8,918 nucleotides of DNA, taken from positions 1-8,918 of the forward strand of contig DAOVNC010000119.1 in assembly GCA_030630445.1 (NCBI GenBank), given 5' to 3'. Under the pieces are notes generated by a model, which was not told where the DNA came from, ran no database searches, and worked only from the letters and a program-made list of their open reading frames with translations. This DNA is from Kiritimatiellales bacterium (GTDB lineage: Bacteria; Verrucomicrobiota; Kiritimatiellia; Kiritimatiellales; Pontiellaceae). Both the position numbers and the translations under genes were made by a program. Each line of letters opens with the position of its first letter. Position 1 is the stretch's first letter. Shown one piece after another: positions 1 through 6,706 of this stretch.

Positions 1-440
1 AACTCGTCGACGCACAGAATGTCTTCCGCCGTGCGTCCGCCAAAAAAGGCAATGCCCTTGACGGGCAGCTCCTTGGCTTTCAAATAAAGCGCGGCGTTGC
101 CGTAGCCCCCGGCCACCAGCACGGGAATCTTCCCTTCGGCCAACTCCGGATATCCATTGCCCAGCGGACCGATGATATCGACCATGTCGCCCGGTCGTAG
201 TGGGCGCATCGCCTCCGAGCCGCGGCCGACCGGCTTGTAGAGGATCGCAATGCCCTCCGCATCCGCCTTGTAGATGCTAAACGGTCGGCGCAAAATCCGA
301 TCGCCCAGACGGGGAATAAGCAGGTGCAGAAACTGCCCCGGCTTTACGAGGGGTCCGATTTCCGGCGAGGCGAGGCGCAGGATGCGGTAGTCGCCCTGGA
401 AATTATGATGCTCAACAACGGTCGTTTTTTCCTGTTTCAT
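1..440 (-). CDS. pyrK: Dihydroorotate dehydrogenase electron-transfer subunit PyrK (partial, C-terminus off the window)
   Basis: The minus strand from the ATG at 440 is open to the window edge (146 complete codons). PyrK carries electrons from dihydroorotate dehydrogenase PyrD through FAD and a [2Fe-2S] cluster to NAD+ in pyrimidine synthesis. Visible are a ferredoxin-reductase-like FAD barrel (about residues 1-100) with the flavin motif RRPFSI (51-56), GRGSEAMRPLRPGD (72-85) and GPLGNGY (91-97). The nucleotide-binding domain then begins with VAGGYGNAAL (109-118) and continues through FFGGRTAEDILCVDE (132-146). The cysteines for the iron-sulfur cluster would lie beyond the window. The usual GGGIGxAPL loop here has Tyr for Ile and Ala for Pro. 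No upstream in-frame start and no Shine-Dalgarno are seen; a candidate promoter lies just upstream. pyrD probably follows off the left edge. A related flavin reductase subunit is the main alternative. Confidence 0.85.
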   Translation of the reverse strand, partial: MKQEKTTVVEHHNFQGDYRILRLASPEIGPLVKPGQFLHLLIPRLGDRILRRPFSIYKADAEGIAILYKPVGRGSEAMRPLRPGDMVDIIGPLGNGYPELAEGKIPVLVAGGYGNAALYLKAKELPVKGIAFFGGRTAEDILCVDE

Positions 441-451
441 ATTGGCGGGGG

Positions 452-480
452 ATAATGGGGATTTCGCCAAAGCAGGTCAA
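452..480 (-). promoter_or_regulatory. Candidate sigma70-type promoter for pyrK
   Basis: Read on the minus strand, TTGACC (480-475) and CATTAT (457-452) are separated by 17 bases, matching the -35 consensus at 5 of 6 and the -10 consensus at 4 of 6 positions. Transcription would begin near 445-446, only about 5 nt before the ATG at 440. This fits the absence of a ribosome binding site there. The promoter and near-leaderless transcript are inferred. Confidence 0.4.
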
Positions 481-730
481 ACCTTTCCAAGGATTGGAGA
501 ACGGCTTGATCTGCCTCGCGGATCTTTATATGCTCTTTCTTGTTATTTCTAACATGAGGTGTTGAGCACATGGATACTAAGTTTTTGGGTCTGCCTGTGT
601 TTATCTGGTCGGTAACGGTTAAGATTGATGTCTCGACTTCGTTCGATACAAGTGTGCGGGAGGCGGTCGAATAGAAAGTAGGATAGTGCCTCCGGCCTGT
701 CCATGCACCAGAGCGGGCGGAAGAGGATTG

Positions 731-757
731 GCCGCAGGAGAGCGCAGAGGCGCAGAG
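731..757. repeat. Short-period GCGCAGAG tandem repeat
   Basis: Two exact tandem copies of GCGCAGAG (742-749 and 750-757) are preceded by a degenerate copy (GCCGCAGGA, 731-739). From memory, GCAGAG-type 8-mer micro-repeats are common between genes in many environmental bacterial genomes. It is too short here to infer a function. Confidence 0.5.
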
Positions 758-854
758 AGTTCCAGTGATTGGGTGTTGTTACGAGGGGTTGCTTAAATAA
801 ATATCTCTGAAATATCGAGGTGCAGGTAGAGGTCGAAACGGATGGAGTATGGAC

Positions 855-1610
855 ATGTGGTGCTATGTAGATGAGAGTTGGCAGAAAAATGACAAAGAAG
901 ATATTGGTGTGCTTGCGGCCATCCTTGGGTCGGAAGCCGTCTTTGAGAAGTTGGACCGCCAACTCTTTGCCATTCGGCGCAAATACTATGGCGAGGAACA
1001 TGCACGGGACATGACATGTGAACTGAAGGGTGCGTCGCTTTTGTCCAACAACAGCTTCAAGATGCAGAATCTGCATGGATATTCCAAAAACCTAGCCATC
1101 GTCCACGAAGTATTTTCGTGGGTGGCACTCCATGCGCCGGAGTTAAAGTTGATCAGTATTTCAGTCTACGGCAACAAGCGACCACCCTTGCTGGCTCCCG
1201 ATCCAAAGAAGCTATCCCGCCCATTCAAAGAACTTTGCACTCGGATACTCTCGGGTATCCCCAGGGGAAAACGGTGCCAATTGGTTTTGGATCAGCGGGT
1301 GAGCGCACAAGAGGGAATTGCCGTTGCTGTGGTAAACTATCTGGCCGGAATGCAGACCAATCATCGTTTGCGGAAATGTCCGCTGATGGGCGTATCCAAT
1401 ACTATTGGCGGATTGCAGTTGGCCGATATGGCCGCCTATATTTTGGGCAAGTATAATTCCGGGGATGAACGGTTTCTTCGCTACTACCGGATGTTGAACA
1501 AATTCCAGTTTCATACCAAGGTGCAGGGGCGCGAACTACATGGATTTATCCGACTGCAATGGGACGGGAAGAAAACCTATACAATCCGAACAAACAGGCA
1601 AAAAAAATAG
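855..1610 (+). CDS. DUF3800 domain-containing protein, possible RNase H-fold nuclease
   Basis: Numbered from the upstream ATG at 849, this 253-residue protein has the DUF3800 landmarks: YVDES near the N-terminus (D8, E9), ELKG (58-61), LVLDQR with D148 in the middle, and GLQLADMAAYIL near the C-terminus (Q190, D193). The spaced acidic residues resemble an RNase H-like metal centre, so a nuclease role is plausible, but to my knowledge the family has no settled function. I chose the ATG at 855 because GGAG (844-847) lies 7 nt ahead of it but only 1 nt ahead of 849, and family members begin close to the YxDES motif. The frame ends after eight A residues (1600-1607). The gene stands alone in a lower-GC pocket between unrelated metabolic genes, suggesting horizontal acquisition. 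Family assignment is fairly sure; activity is inferred. Confidence 0.75.
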   Translation: MWCYVDESWQKNDKEDIGVLAAILGSEAVFEKLDRQLFAIRRKYYGEEHARDMTCELKGASLLSNNSFKMQNLHGYSKNLAIVHEVFSWVALHAPELKLISISVYGNKRPPLLAPDPKKLSRPFKELCTRILSGIPRGKRCQLVLDQRVSAQEGIAVAVVNYLAGMQTNHRLRKCPLMGVSNTIGGLQLADMAAYILGKYNSGDERFLRYYRMLNKFQFHTKVQGRELHGFIRLQWDGKKTYTIRTNRQKK

Positions 1611-1618
1611 AGTTGGGG

Positions 1619-1635
1619 ACTTCCTGGAAGGAAGT
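1619..1635. repeat. Small hairpin after the DUF3800 gene
   Basis: ACTTCC (1619-1624) and GGAAGT (1630-1635) form a perfect 6-bp stem around a 5-nt loop, nine bases after the DUF3800 stop codon. No T-run follows on the plus strand. On the minus strand a T8 run lies only after a gap of about 11 bases. A weak transcript end is possible, but it is not a textbook terminator. Confidence 0.3.
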
Positions 1636-1758
1636 GTATTGAAACCGGGCAGGTCTCACGCCAACTCATGGAAGCAAGCTACGGGAATCGTTTTTCCATG
1701 TCAATTCAGTCGAGAAGAAAAATAAGCGGAAAAATGTGCGCGTTCAGAAAGCCTGCTT

Positions 1759-1777
1759 TGTTCACAAAATATGAACA
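1759..1777. repeat. Inverted repeat TGTTCA-N7-TGAACA
   Basis: Perfect 6-bp half-sites (1759-1764 and 1772-1777) flank an A-rich 7-base spacer. This lies in the 240-base gap between the two convergent genes (DUF3800 and the symporter), about 75 bases past the symporter stop codon. The shape is that of a repressor-type operator, but no promoter of a neighbouring gene sits here. It could equally be a weak RNA hairpin. Confidence 0.3.
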
Positions 1778-1850
1778 GTCAAAAATAATGAACGCCAGGT
1801 AGGGCATGGCGGCTTGATTCTTTACTTCCTCAATTCGATATCATTGGTTT

Positions 1851-3296
1851 TCAAAGCGTTAGTTGTCCGGGGATCTTTTCCGCCTTGAAGAAGCGGCTGG
1901 CAATCAAAGCCGTCAGGAAGGCGACGAAGAAGGAGAAGGGGAAGTAGTAGACCCAGTGGGCTTCGACCGTTTTTTGCAGCCAGAGGGTGGCGGGAACGGA
2001 AACGGCGAGGCCGACGAGCCAGCCCTTGAAGTTGCCTCGCCGCGTCAGCACTCCCAGCAGGAACAGGGCGAGCACCGGCGCGCTGAACAGGCTCATGAAG
2101 GAGGCGAATGCCTTGATGATACCGCCGATGGTGGAAACGTAGAAGGCCGTCGCCGTCGCCAAGACGCCTAGGACAACCGTGAGAATTCGGGCGAGGGCGA
2201 CGTCCGAGAGGCGTGAAGCGTGAGACGTGATTTTGAAGTCGGTGATTACAACCGTCGCTATCGAGTTGATGCCGGAGTCCATGCTGGACATGGCGGCGGC
2301 GAAGACGGCGGTGATGAGCAGGCCGGAGATGCCTTGCGGTAGATACTTGATGATGTAGTAGGGCATGACTTGGTCGCCAGTGATGTTTTCTGGGAGCCCA
2401 ATTCCTTGGAAAAAGGCGAACAGACCCAGACCGATGAAGAGCAGCAGGCCGATGATGAAAAAGTCGGTGCAGGCGTTGAAGGAGACGGCTTTGACGGTTT
2501 TGCGCAGCGAGCCGGTGGCCATGAGCCGCTGGACGGTGATCTGGTCGGTGCCGTAGTCCTGCATCAGCTGGAAGAAGAAGGATATCGCAACGATCGGGCC
2601 GGACATGGCGAAGAGGTCGAGCTTCCAGTCGGCAATGTGCAGCCGCCCGGTTTCCTTGGCGAGCGCCATGATGGTTTCAACTCCGCCGTCGACTCCGTTC
2701 ACTAGGCTGACCGCAACCCAAATAGCTCCGCCGATGAGGATGATAAACTGGATGACGTCGGTCCAGACGACGGCGGCGAGGCCGCCGAGCGCGGTATAGG
2801 CGGTAGCGAGCAGGCCCATCATGCAGATGCAGCTCCACAGCGGAATGCCGGTAACGATCGACATCGCCATCGATGGCGCGTAGACGACGGTGCCGAGCCA
2901 TCCGAGGCGCGCGAGTATGAATAGCCCGGCGACCCCGTAGCGGGCGGTTGGGCCAAAGCGTTTCTCGATATATTCGTACGACGTGGTGACGCGGAGGCGG
3001 TGGTAGATCGGGTAGAACAGCAAAAGGATGACCGGCGCAACGATCAGGCTCATGACGCAGACGATGATGAGCGCAATGTTTTCGGAGTAGGCCGTTCCGG
3101 GAATTCCGAGGAAGGTAACGGCGCTGGTGAGCGACGCATACATGCTCATCGCCACGGCGAGCCACGGCAGCTTCCGCCCGCCGAGAAAAAACATCTCGGC
3201 GTTTTCCTGCCGCCGCGCAAAGAACAGGCCGACCAGGATCATCCCTGCAAGGTAGAGGCCGAGAACCGTATAGTTGAGTGTGCCGAAACCGTTCAT
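1851..3296 (-). CDS. Sodium:solute symporter (SSS/SLC5 family), substrate unknown
   Basis: This 481-residue inner-membrane protein shows about 13 hydrophobic segments (first near 9-26, last near 449-467), the LeuT-fold layout of Na+-coupled symporters. Family marks are FFLGGRKLPW (36-45), SYEYIEKRFG (106-115), ALGGLAAVVWTDVIQF (169-184), DQITVQRLM (251-259) and AAMSSMDSGINS (334-345). A334, S337 and S338 align with the Na2 sodium-site residues known from vSGLT. Length and N-terminus fit bacterial members closest in feel to the monocarboxylate/sialate-like branch rather than sugar transporters, but substrate cannot be read from sequence. The start codon lies 2 nt after the alcohol dehydrogenase stop, without a clear ribosome binding site, so translation is probably coupled to that gene. 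The pair suggests uptake of the alcohol, aldehyde or acid handled by the dehydrogenase. Confidence 0.9.
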   Translation of the reverse strand: MNGFGTLNYTVLGLYLAGMILVGLFFARRQENAEMFFLGGRKLPWLAVAMSMYASLTSAVTFLGIPGTAYSENIALIIVCVMSLIVAPVILLLFYPIYHRLRVTTSYEYIEKRFGPTARYGVAGLFILARLGWLGTVVYAPSMAMSIVTGIPLWSCICMMGLLATAYTALGGLAAVVWTDVIQFIILIGGAIWVAVSLVNGVDGGVETIMALAKETGRLHIADWKLDLFAMSGPIVAISFFFQLMQDYGTDQITVQRLMATGSLRKTVKAVSFNACTDFFIIGLLLFIGLGLFAFFQGIGLPENITGDQVMPYYIIKYLPQGISGLLITAVFAAAMSSMDSGINSIATVVITDFKITSHASRLSDVALARILTVVLGVLATATAFYVSTIGGIIKAFASFMSLFSAPVLALFLLGVLTRRGNFKGWLVGLAVSVPATLWLQKTVEAHWVYYFPFSFFVAFLTALIASRFFKAEKIPGQLTL

Positions 3297-3298
3297 GC

Positions 3299-4489
3299 TT
3301 AGAGGTAGAGTGTTGAGTCGCCGTTGATGGGTGGGCGGAGCGAGTCGGCGAGAATACCGGTCAGTTCTTCATCGGTAAGTAGGATGGGGTTGCCTTTCAT
3401 GCTGCTGGCGTTCTTGGCCTTTTCGACGATGGCGGGGAAGTCGGCCTCGACGATGCCGAAGTCTTCGAGGCCGGGCACGAACATATTCATGGAGACGGCA
3501 TTGATCCAGTGGAGGCCATCGGAGAGGTCGGCATTCTTGCTTCCAGTGACGATGCGCGCGACTTCGCGGTATTTTGCGAGCGCCGGGCTTTCGGCGGCGC
3601 GGTCTTCCAATGCTTGGATGTTGGCCTCGAAGACGGCGGGCAGCAGCGTGGCGCAAAGCAGTCCGTGGGGGGCGCCGAACATGCCGCCGATGGGGCCGGC
3701 AAAACCATGCACGGCACCGAGTCCGGCATTGGCCAGTCCCAACCCGCCGAAGAGGCTGGCCAGCGCCATCTCTTCGCGCGCGGCGAGGTCGTCGCCATGC
3801 AGGTAGGCGCGAGGCAGGGCGCGGGCAACCTTTTTCAGCCCCTCGCGGCAGAGGCCGTCGGTGAGCGGGTTGGCCTTGATGGAAACGAAGGCTTCGAGCA
3901 ATTGGATGAATGCGTCGAGTCCGGTGCTGGCCGTCACTTCCGGCGGCATGGAGAGGGTCAGCTCGGGGTCGACGAGCGCAACGGTCGGAAGCATTTTGGG
4001 ATGGCGCATGCTGACTTTGACCTGGTGTTCCGTCGAGAGCAGCACGGCGTTGCGGGTCGCTTCCGCGCCGGTTCCGGCCGTGGTGGGAATGGCGATACAC
4101 GGGGCGGGCTCTTCGGTGAGCGGCTCGCCCTTTCCGATGACTTCGAGGTAGTCCATCAGGTCGCGCGTGTTGGTGAGCAGGGCGGCGATGGCCTTGCCGG
4201 CGTCGATCACGCTGCCGCCGCCGAACGCAACGACAAAGTCGCACTCCAATTCCCGCGCCTGTTGGGCGAGGGTGGCGATGCGTCCGGTGGTGGGTTCGCC
4301 CCCGATGCTGAAGGCGGCGGGATTGGCGCCCGCTTCTTTCAGGGCTTGGAACACCGGGTGGATGCGTTCGGCGCTTCCGCCGGTGACCAAGGCGCAGCGC
4401 CTCCCCATGCCTTGGATGAGGGACGGTAGCTCGCGCAGCCGTCCAGATCCGAAAACAATCCGTTGCGCGGTGGCGAATTCAAAGTTCAT
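3299..4489 (-). CDS. Iron-containing alcohol dehydrogenase family protein with altered metal ligands
   Basis: NAD(P)-dependent group III alcohol dehydrogenase fold, 396 residues from the chosen ATG at 4489. GGAGAG ends 7 nt before that ATG, whereas the in-frame ATG at 4504 has no ribosome binding site and adds five residues the family does not need. Visible are FEFATAQRIVFGSG (3-16), the cofactor motif GGGS (90-93), PTTAGTGAEAT (135-145), LDAFIQLLEAF (191-201) and VHGFAGPIGGMFGAPHG (260-276). Compared with FucO (ligands D196, H200, H263, H277), Asp192, His261 and His275 are kept, but the second ligand is Gln196 and the nearby His267 is Gly265. Some family branches carry Gln here as far as I recall, so this may mark a subfamily with another metal or substrate. 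First gene of a tight operon with the symporter; substrate unknown. Confidence 0.88.
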   Translation of the reverse strand: MNFEFATAQRIVFGSGRLRELPSLIQGMGRRCALVTGGSAERIHPVFQALKEAGANPAAFSIGGEPTTGRIATLAQQARELECDFVVAFGGGSVIDAGKAIAALLTNTRDLMDYLEVIGKGEPLTEEPAPCIAIPTTAGTGAEATRNAVLLSTEHQVKVSMRHPKMLPTVALVDPELTLSMPPEVTASTGLDAFIQLLEAFVSIKANPLTDGLCREGLKKVARALPRAYLHGDDLAAREEMALASLFGGLGLANAGLGAVHGFAGPIGGMFGAPHGLLCATLLPAVFEANIQALEDRAAESPALAKYREVARIVTGSKNADLSDGLHWINAVSMNMFVPGLEDFGIVEADFPAIVEKAKNASSMKGNPILLTDEELTGILADSLRPPINGDSTLYL

Positions 4490-4553
4490 CGGCAAGCTCT
4501 CCATGGGTTGGGGAGCTAGATTAATCGGAGGGAAGCCCTTGTCCAGAATGATT

Positions 4554-4581
4554 TTGACAATAAGGGGGAATCGGGTAGGTT
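4554..4581 (+). promoter_or_regulatory. Candidate sigma70-type promoter for the FmdB-family gene
   Basis: A perfect TTGACA (4554-4559) is followed after 16 bases by TAGGTT (4576-4581), which keeps the key first, second and last bases of the -10 box. It points to the gene starting at 4615 and lies between divergently oriented genes. The downstream ATPase gene follows on the same strand and may share this promoter. Confidence 0.5.
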
Positions 4582-4614
4582 CCGTGGGTTTTTTGCTGTT
4601 GAGAGGGATTTGCC

Positions 4615-4895
4615 ATGCCTACGTATGATTATGAATGTTCCGATTGCGGGCACGCCTTTGAGGCGTTCCATAGCATGTCTGCCGAGCCGCTGTCGGTCTG
4701 CCCGGAGTGCACGGGACGGTGAAGCGCCTGATTGGGGCCGGTGCGGGCATCCTGTTCAAGGGGTCGGGTTTCTACGAAACGGACTATCGAAGCTCCGGCT
4801 ACAAGAAGGATGCTGCGGTCGATAAGCCGAAGGAATCGACCCCGAAAAATGATAAAAAGACCGCTTCCAAAAAGGATGTGAAACAGGCACAGTGA
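4615..4895 (+). pseudogene. FmdB-family zinc-ribbon protein, broken by a one-base frameshift
   Basis: The start ATG (4615) has GAGAGGGA (4601-4608) six bases upstream. The first frame gives MPTYDYECSDCGHAFEAF and continues to CPEC, with a four-cysteine zinc ribbon (C8, C11, C29, C32), then stops at TGA 4720-4722 after 35 codons. The -1 frame carries on exactly where the family continues: VKRLIGAGAGILFKGSGFYETDY, then a Lys-rich tail ending at 4895. One extra G next to GG 4718-4719 restores a 93-residue protein of normal length and pattern. FmdB-type proteins are small putative regulators of poorly known role. The event could be a real inactivating deletion, a sequencing or assembly error, or frameshifting; there is no classic slippery heptamer. 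The clean conservation on both sides suggests a recent lesion or an error. Confidence 0.85.
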
Positions 4896-4959
4896 TCGGT
4901 CAATTGTGAATTTTGGCGTGGGTTGTCTTGAATAACGTAAAACGAAGGAACATTGGACT

Positions 4960-6699
4960 ATGAAGGATAAGAAGGAATTTTATAACCTGTTGACCGAGCT
5001 GGATGGCCAGCCGTTTTCCGAATACCAGCAGATGGTGGGCGACTTCGACTTCAGCCGCTACGTCATCAAGTGCGCCAAGATCGACCTTGAGGGCGATGAC
5101 GACCTTCCTCCCGTCTTCAGCGTTCGCGTCCCGCAGACGATCGCCGAAATTCCCGAGTATCTGTTCGACTCCCCGGTACGCCGCACCGCCATGGAGGACC
5201 TCTTGCTCCGCCGCCTTGCTGCAAAAATTGAATCCATTGCCAACTTTGGCCCTAGCGGAGTGGCCCGCCGCCACATCATGTCGGCCTCGCCGAACCAGTC
5301 GATTATTCCTCGCAACGCGCTGCAGTTGACCAAGGAATATATCGAAGTCCGTATTCAGGTCATCTTGCCCTTCCAGCAAGTGATTATCGATGACGAAGCC
5401 GTCGTGGCCATCGACGGGGAAATGGCGAAGCAGATCTTCTTCGAGGATTTGCCGGAAGTCGTCAGCAACAGCCTGTTCTACTGCAACATCGACGCCGACG
5501 AAGCCGATCACTTTGTAAACAGCATGGAAGACGCCGACCGTCTTCGTCAGCATCTCGGTGCCAGCGGCCAGATCAGCTTCCTCGCCGAGGGCGCATTGGT
5601 CACCCGCCTGGCCGGGGAGGATCTTCCCGACTACGAGCGCCTTTCACCTATTGGGGTTGACGAAAGCCTGATCGAAGAAGTCGAGGTTCCGCATGGTGGA
5701 ACCATCCGGGGGGTTAGCATTCCGAACGGCCTCACCCTGATTCTTGGCGAATCGAACAGCGGACGCGTAGATGTCATGGACGCGATTTCGCAGGGCATCT
5801 ACAACCACATTCCCGGCGATGGCCGCGAAGCGGTTGTAACCGTCGCCGACGCAGTGAATATCCGCTCCGAGGTTGGGCGTTGCGTTCAGAATGTGGATAT
5901 TTCCGTCTTCGCCAGCGAGCTTCCCGACGGGGGGAACCCGTCGGCCTATTCAACGATATCGGCCGGTTCGTTCACGTCGCAGGCCGCCTCCACAGTCGAA
6001 GCGCTTGAGGCCGGCGCGCGCGTGCTGCTGTTCGATGAGCATTCCTCGTCCTCCACCTTCCTCTCCTCCGATACCCGCGTGAGTTCGTTGCTGGGCGAAT
6101 CCTCCCGCAATACGCTGGCCGCCCGCGCCCGCCAGATCGTCGATGAGCTCGGCATCTCCATGGTCGTGGCCGGAAGTAGCCTGATTGCCGAATTCATTCC
6201 GGTTGCGGACAAGATCCTGAAGGTTGAAAACTTCCGGATCTCGGACATCACCGAAGAAGCCAAAGCGCTCGAGATTGTCCCATCTTCCGTTGCCAACGAC
6301 AGTGCAACCCTCGCTTCCATGCTCAGCCGCTCGCGCTGGGTCATGCCGAGCTCCATCGACCCGAGTATCGGCCGCGAAGACTTGGTCATCTGTACCGACG
6401 ACCAGGATTATATCCAGTTCGGACGCTCCATCATAGAGCTCGGCGCAATCAAGCAGATTGCCGATGCCGACCAGGCCCGCGCCATCGGTTTCGTGCTCTA
6501 TTACGCGAAGCTGCGCTACATGGACGAAGGCTATCCCGTGCGTGAAATTCTCGACCTTGTCGACCGCGACCTCAGCAACGAAGGACTCAACGCCCTCGCT
6601 CGCGATCTTCGCGGCGACTTGGCGCGTCCGCGCCGCTACGAAGTGGCCGCCGCGCTCAATCGCCTGCCGGCCTTCCGCGTTTCGCACGTTACCGAGTAG
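4960..6699 (+). CDS. ABC-ATPase (PF09818-type) family protein with degenerate Walker A; probable pseudo-ATPase
   Basis: This 579-residue soluble protein starts at ATG 4960, with AAGGAA (4945-4950) nine bases upstream. It follows the layout of the 'ATPase of the ABC class' family: an N-terminal domain (about 1-245, opening LLTELDGQPFSEYQQMVGDFDF), then an ABC-like core with GVSIPNGLTLILG (251-263), GIYNHIPGDGREAVV (279-293), NVDISVF (311-317), TSQAASTVEALEAG (339-352), Walker B VLLFDE (355-360) and a helical tail. Against the family pattern as I remember it, the Walker A GGGxHGKST reads GESNSGRV (263-270), with Arg269 for Lys and Val for Ser. The SGSTSQA signature reads GSFTSQA, EDGR reads EVGR (304-307), and DEDTSATN reads DEHSSSST (359-366). 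ATP hydrolysis is therefore doubtful. The frame is intact and codon usage matches the neighbours. Cellular role unknown. Confidence 0.75.
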   Translation: MKDKKEFYNLLTELDGQPFSEYQQMVGDFDFSRYVIKCAKIDLEGDDDLPPVFSVRVPQTIAEIPEYLFDSPVRRTAMEDLLLRRLAAKIESIANFGPSGVARRHIMSASPNQSIIPRNALQLTKEYIEVRIQVILPFQQVIIDDEAVVAIDGEMAKQIFFEDLPEVVSNSLFYCNIDADEADHFVNSMEDADRLRQHLGASGQISFLAEGALVTRLAGEDLPDYERLSPIGVDESLIEEVEVPHGGTIRGVSIPNGLTLILGESNSGRVDVMDAISQGIYNHIPGDGREAVVTVADAVNIRSEVGRCVQNVDISVFASELPDGGNPSAYSTISAGSFTSQAASTVEALEAGARVLLFDEHSSSSTFLSSDTRVSSLLGESSRNTLAARARQIVDELGISMVVAGSSLIAEFIPVADKILKVENFRISDITEEAKALEIVPSSVANDSATLASMLSRSRWVMPSSIDPSIGREDLVICTDDQDYIQFGRSIIELGAIKQIADADQARAIGFVLYYAKLRYMDEGYPVREILDLVDRDLSNEGLNALARDLRGDLARPRRYEVAAALNRLPAFRVSHVTE

Positions 6700-6706
6700 G
6701 GAAATC

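Larger units (their letters stand above)
441..848. other. Gene-free stretch between divergent pyrK and the DUF3800 gene
   Basis: About 400 bases separate the start of pyrK from the divergent DUF3800 gene. I see no supported gene. The composition is more AT-rich and less codon-like than the genes to the right. Contents are the pyrK promoter candidate at the left end, a weak 34-codon plus-strand reading frame (570-674) preceded by GAGGT, a short GCGCAGAG tandem repeat (742-757), and an AT-rich segment (795-825) that could hold the promoter of the DUF3800 gene, although no clear -35/-10 pair is present. Confidence 0.6.

Noticed and set aside
570..674. 34-codon plus-strand frame preceded by GAGGT
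   Set aside because: Too short, no recognisable domain, and the surrounding DNA does not look coding.
549..1076. 175-codon open frame on the minus strand overlapping the DUF3800 gene start
   Set aside because: It lies opposite a recognisable DUF3800 frame, its translation is rich in His, Cys and Pro with no recognisable motif, and no ribosome binding site precedes it.
1619..1635. Hairpin as rho-independent terminator of the DUF3800 gene
   Set aside because: The stem is only 6 bp and no T-run follows on the plus strand, so I list it only as a hairpin.
3509..4429. 306-codon plus-strand frame opposite the alcohol dehydrogenase
   Set aside because: Antisense shadow of a clearly identified gene in high-GC DNA; the translation is Gly/Ala/Glu-rich and low in complexity.
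4717..4722. Programmed -1 frameshift in the FmdB-family gene
   Set aside because: No X-XXY-YYZ slippery heptamer is present at the junction and I saw no clear stimulatory stem; a deletion or base-calling error is simpler.
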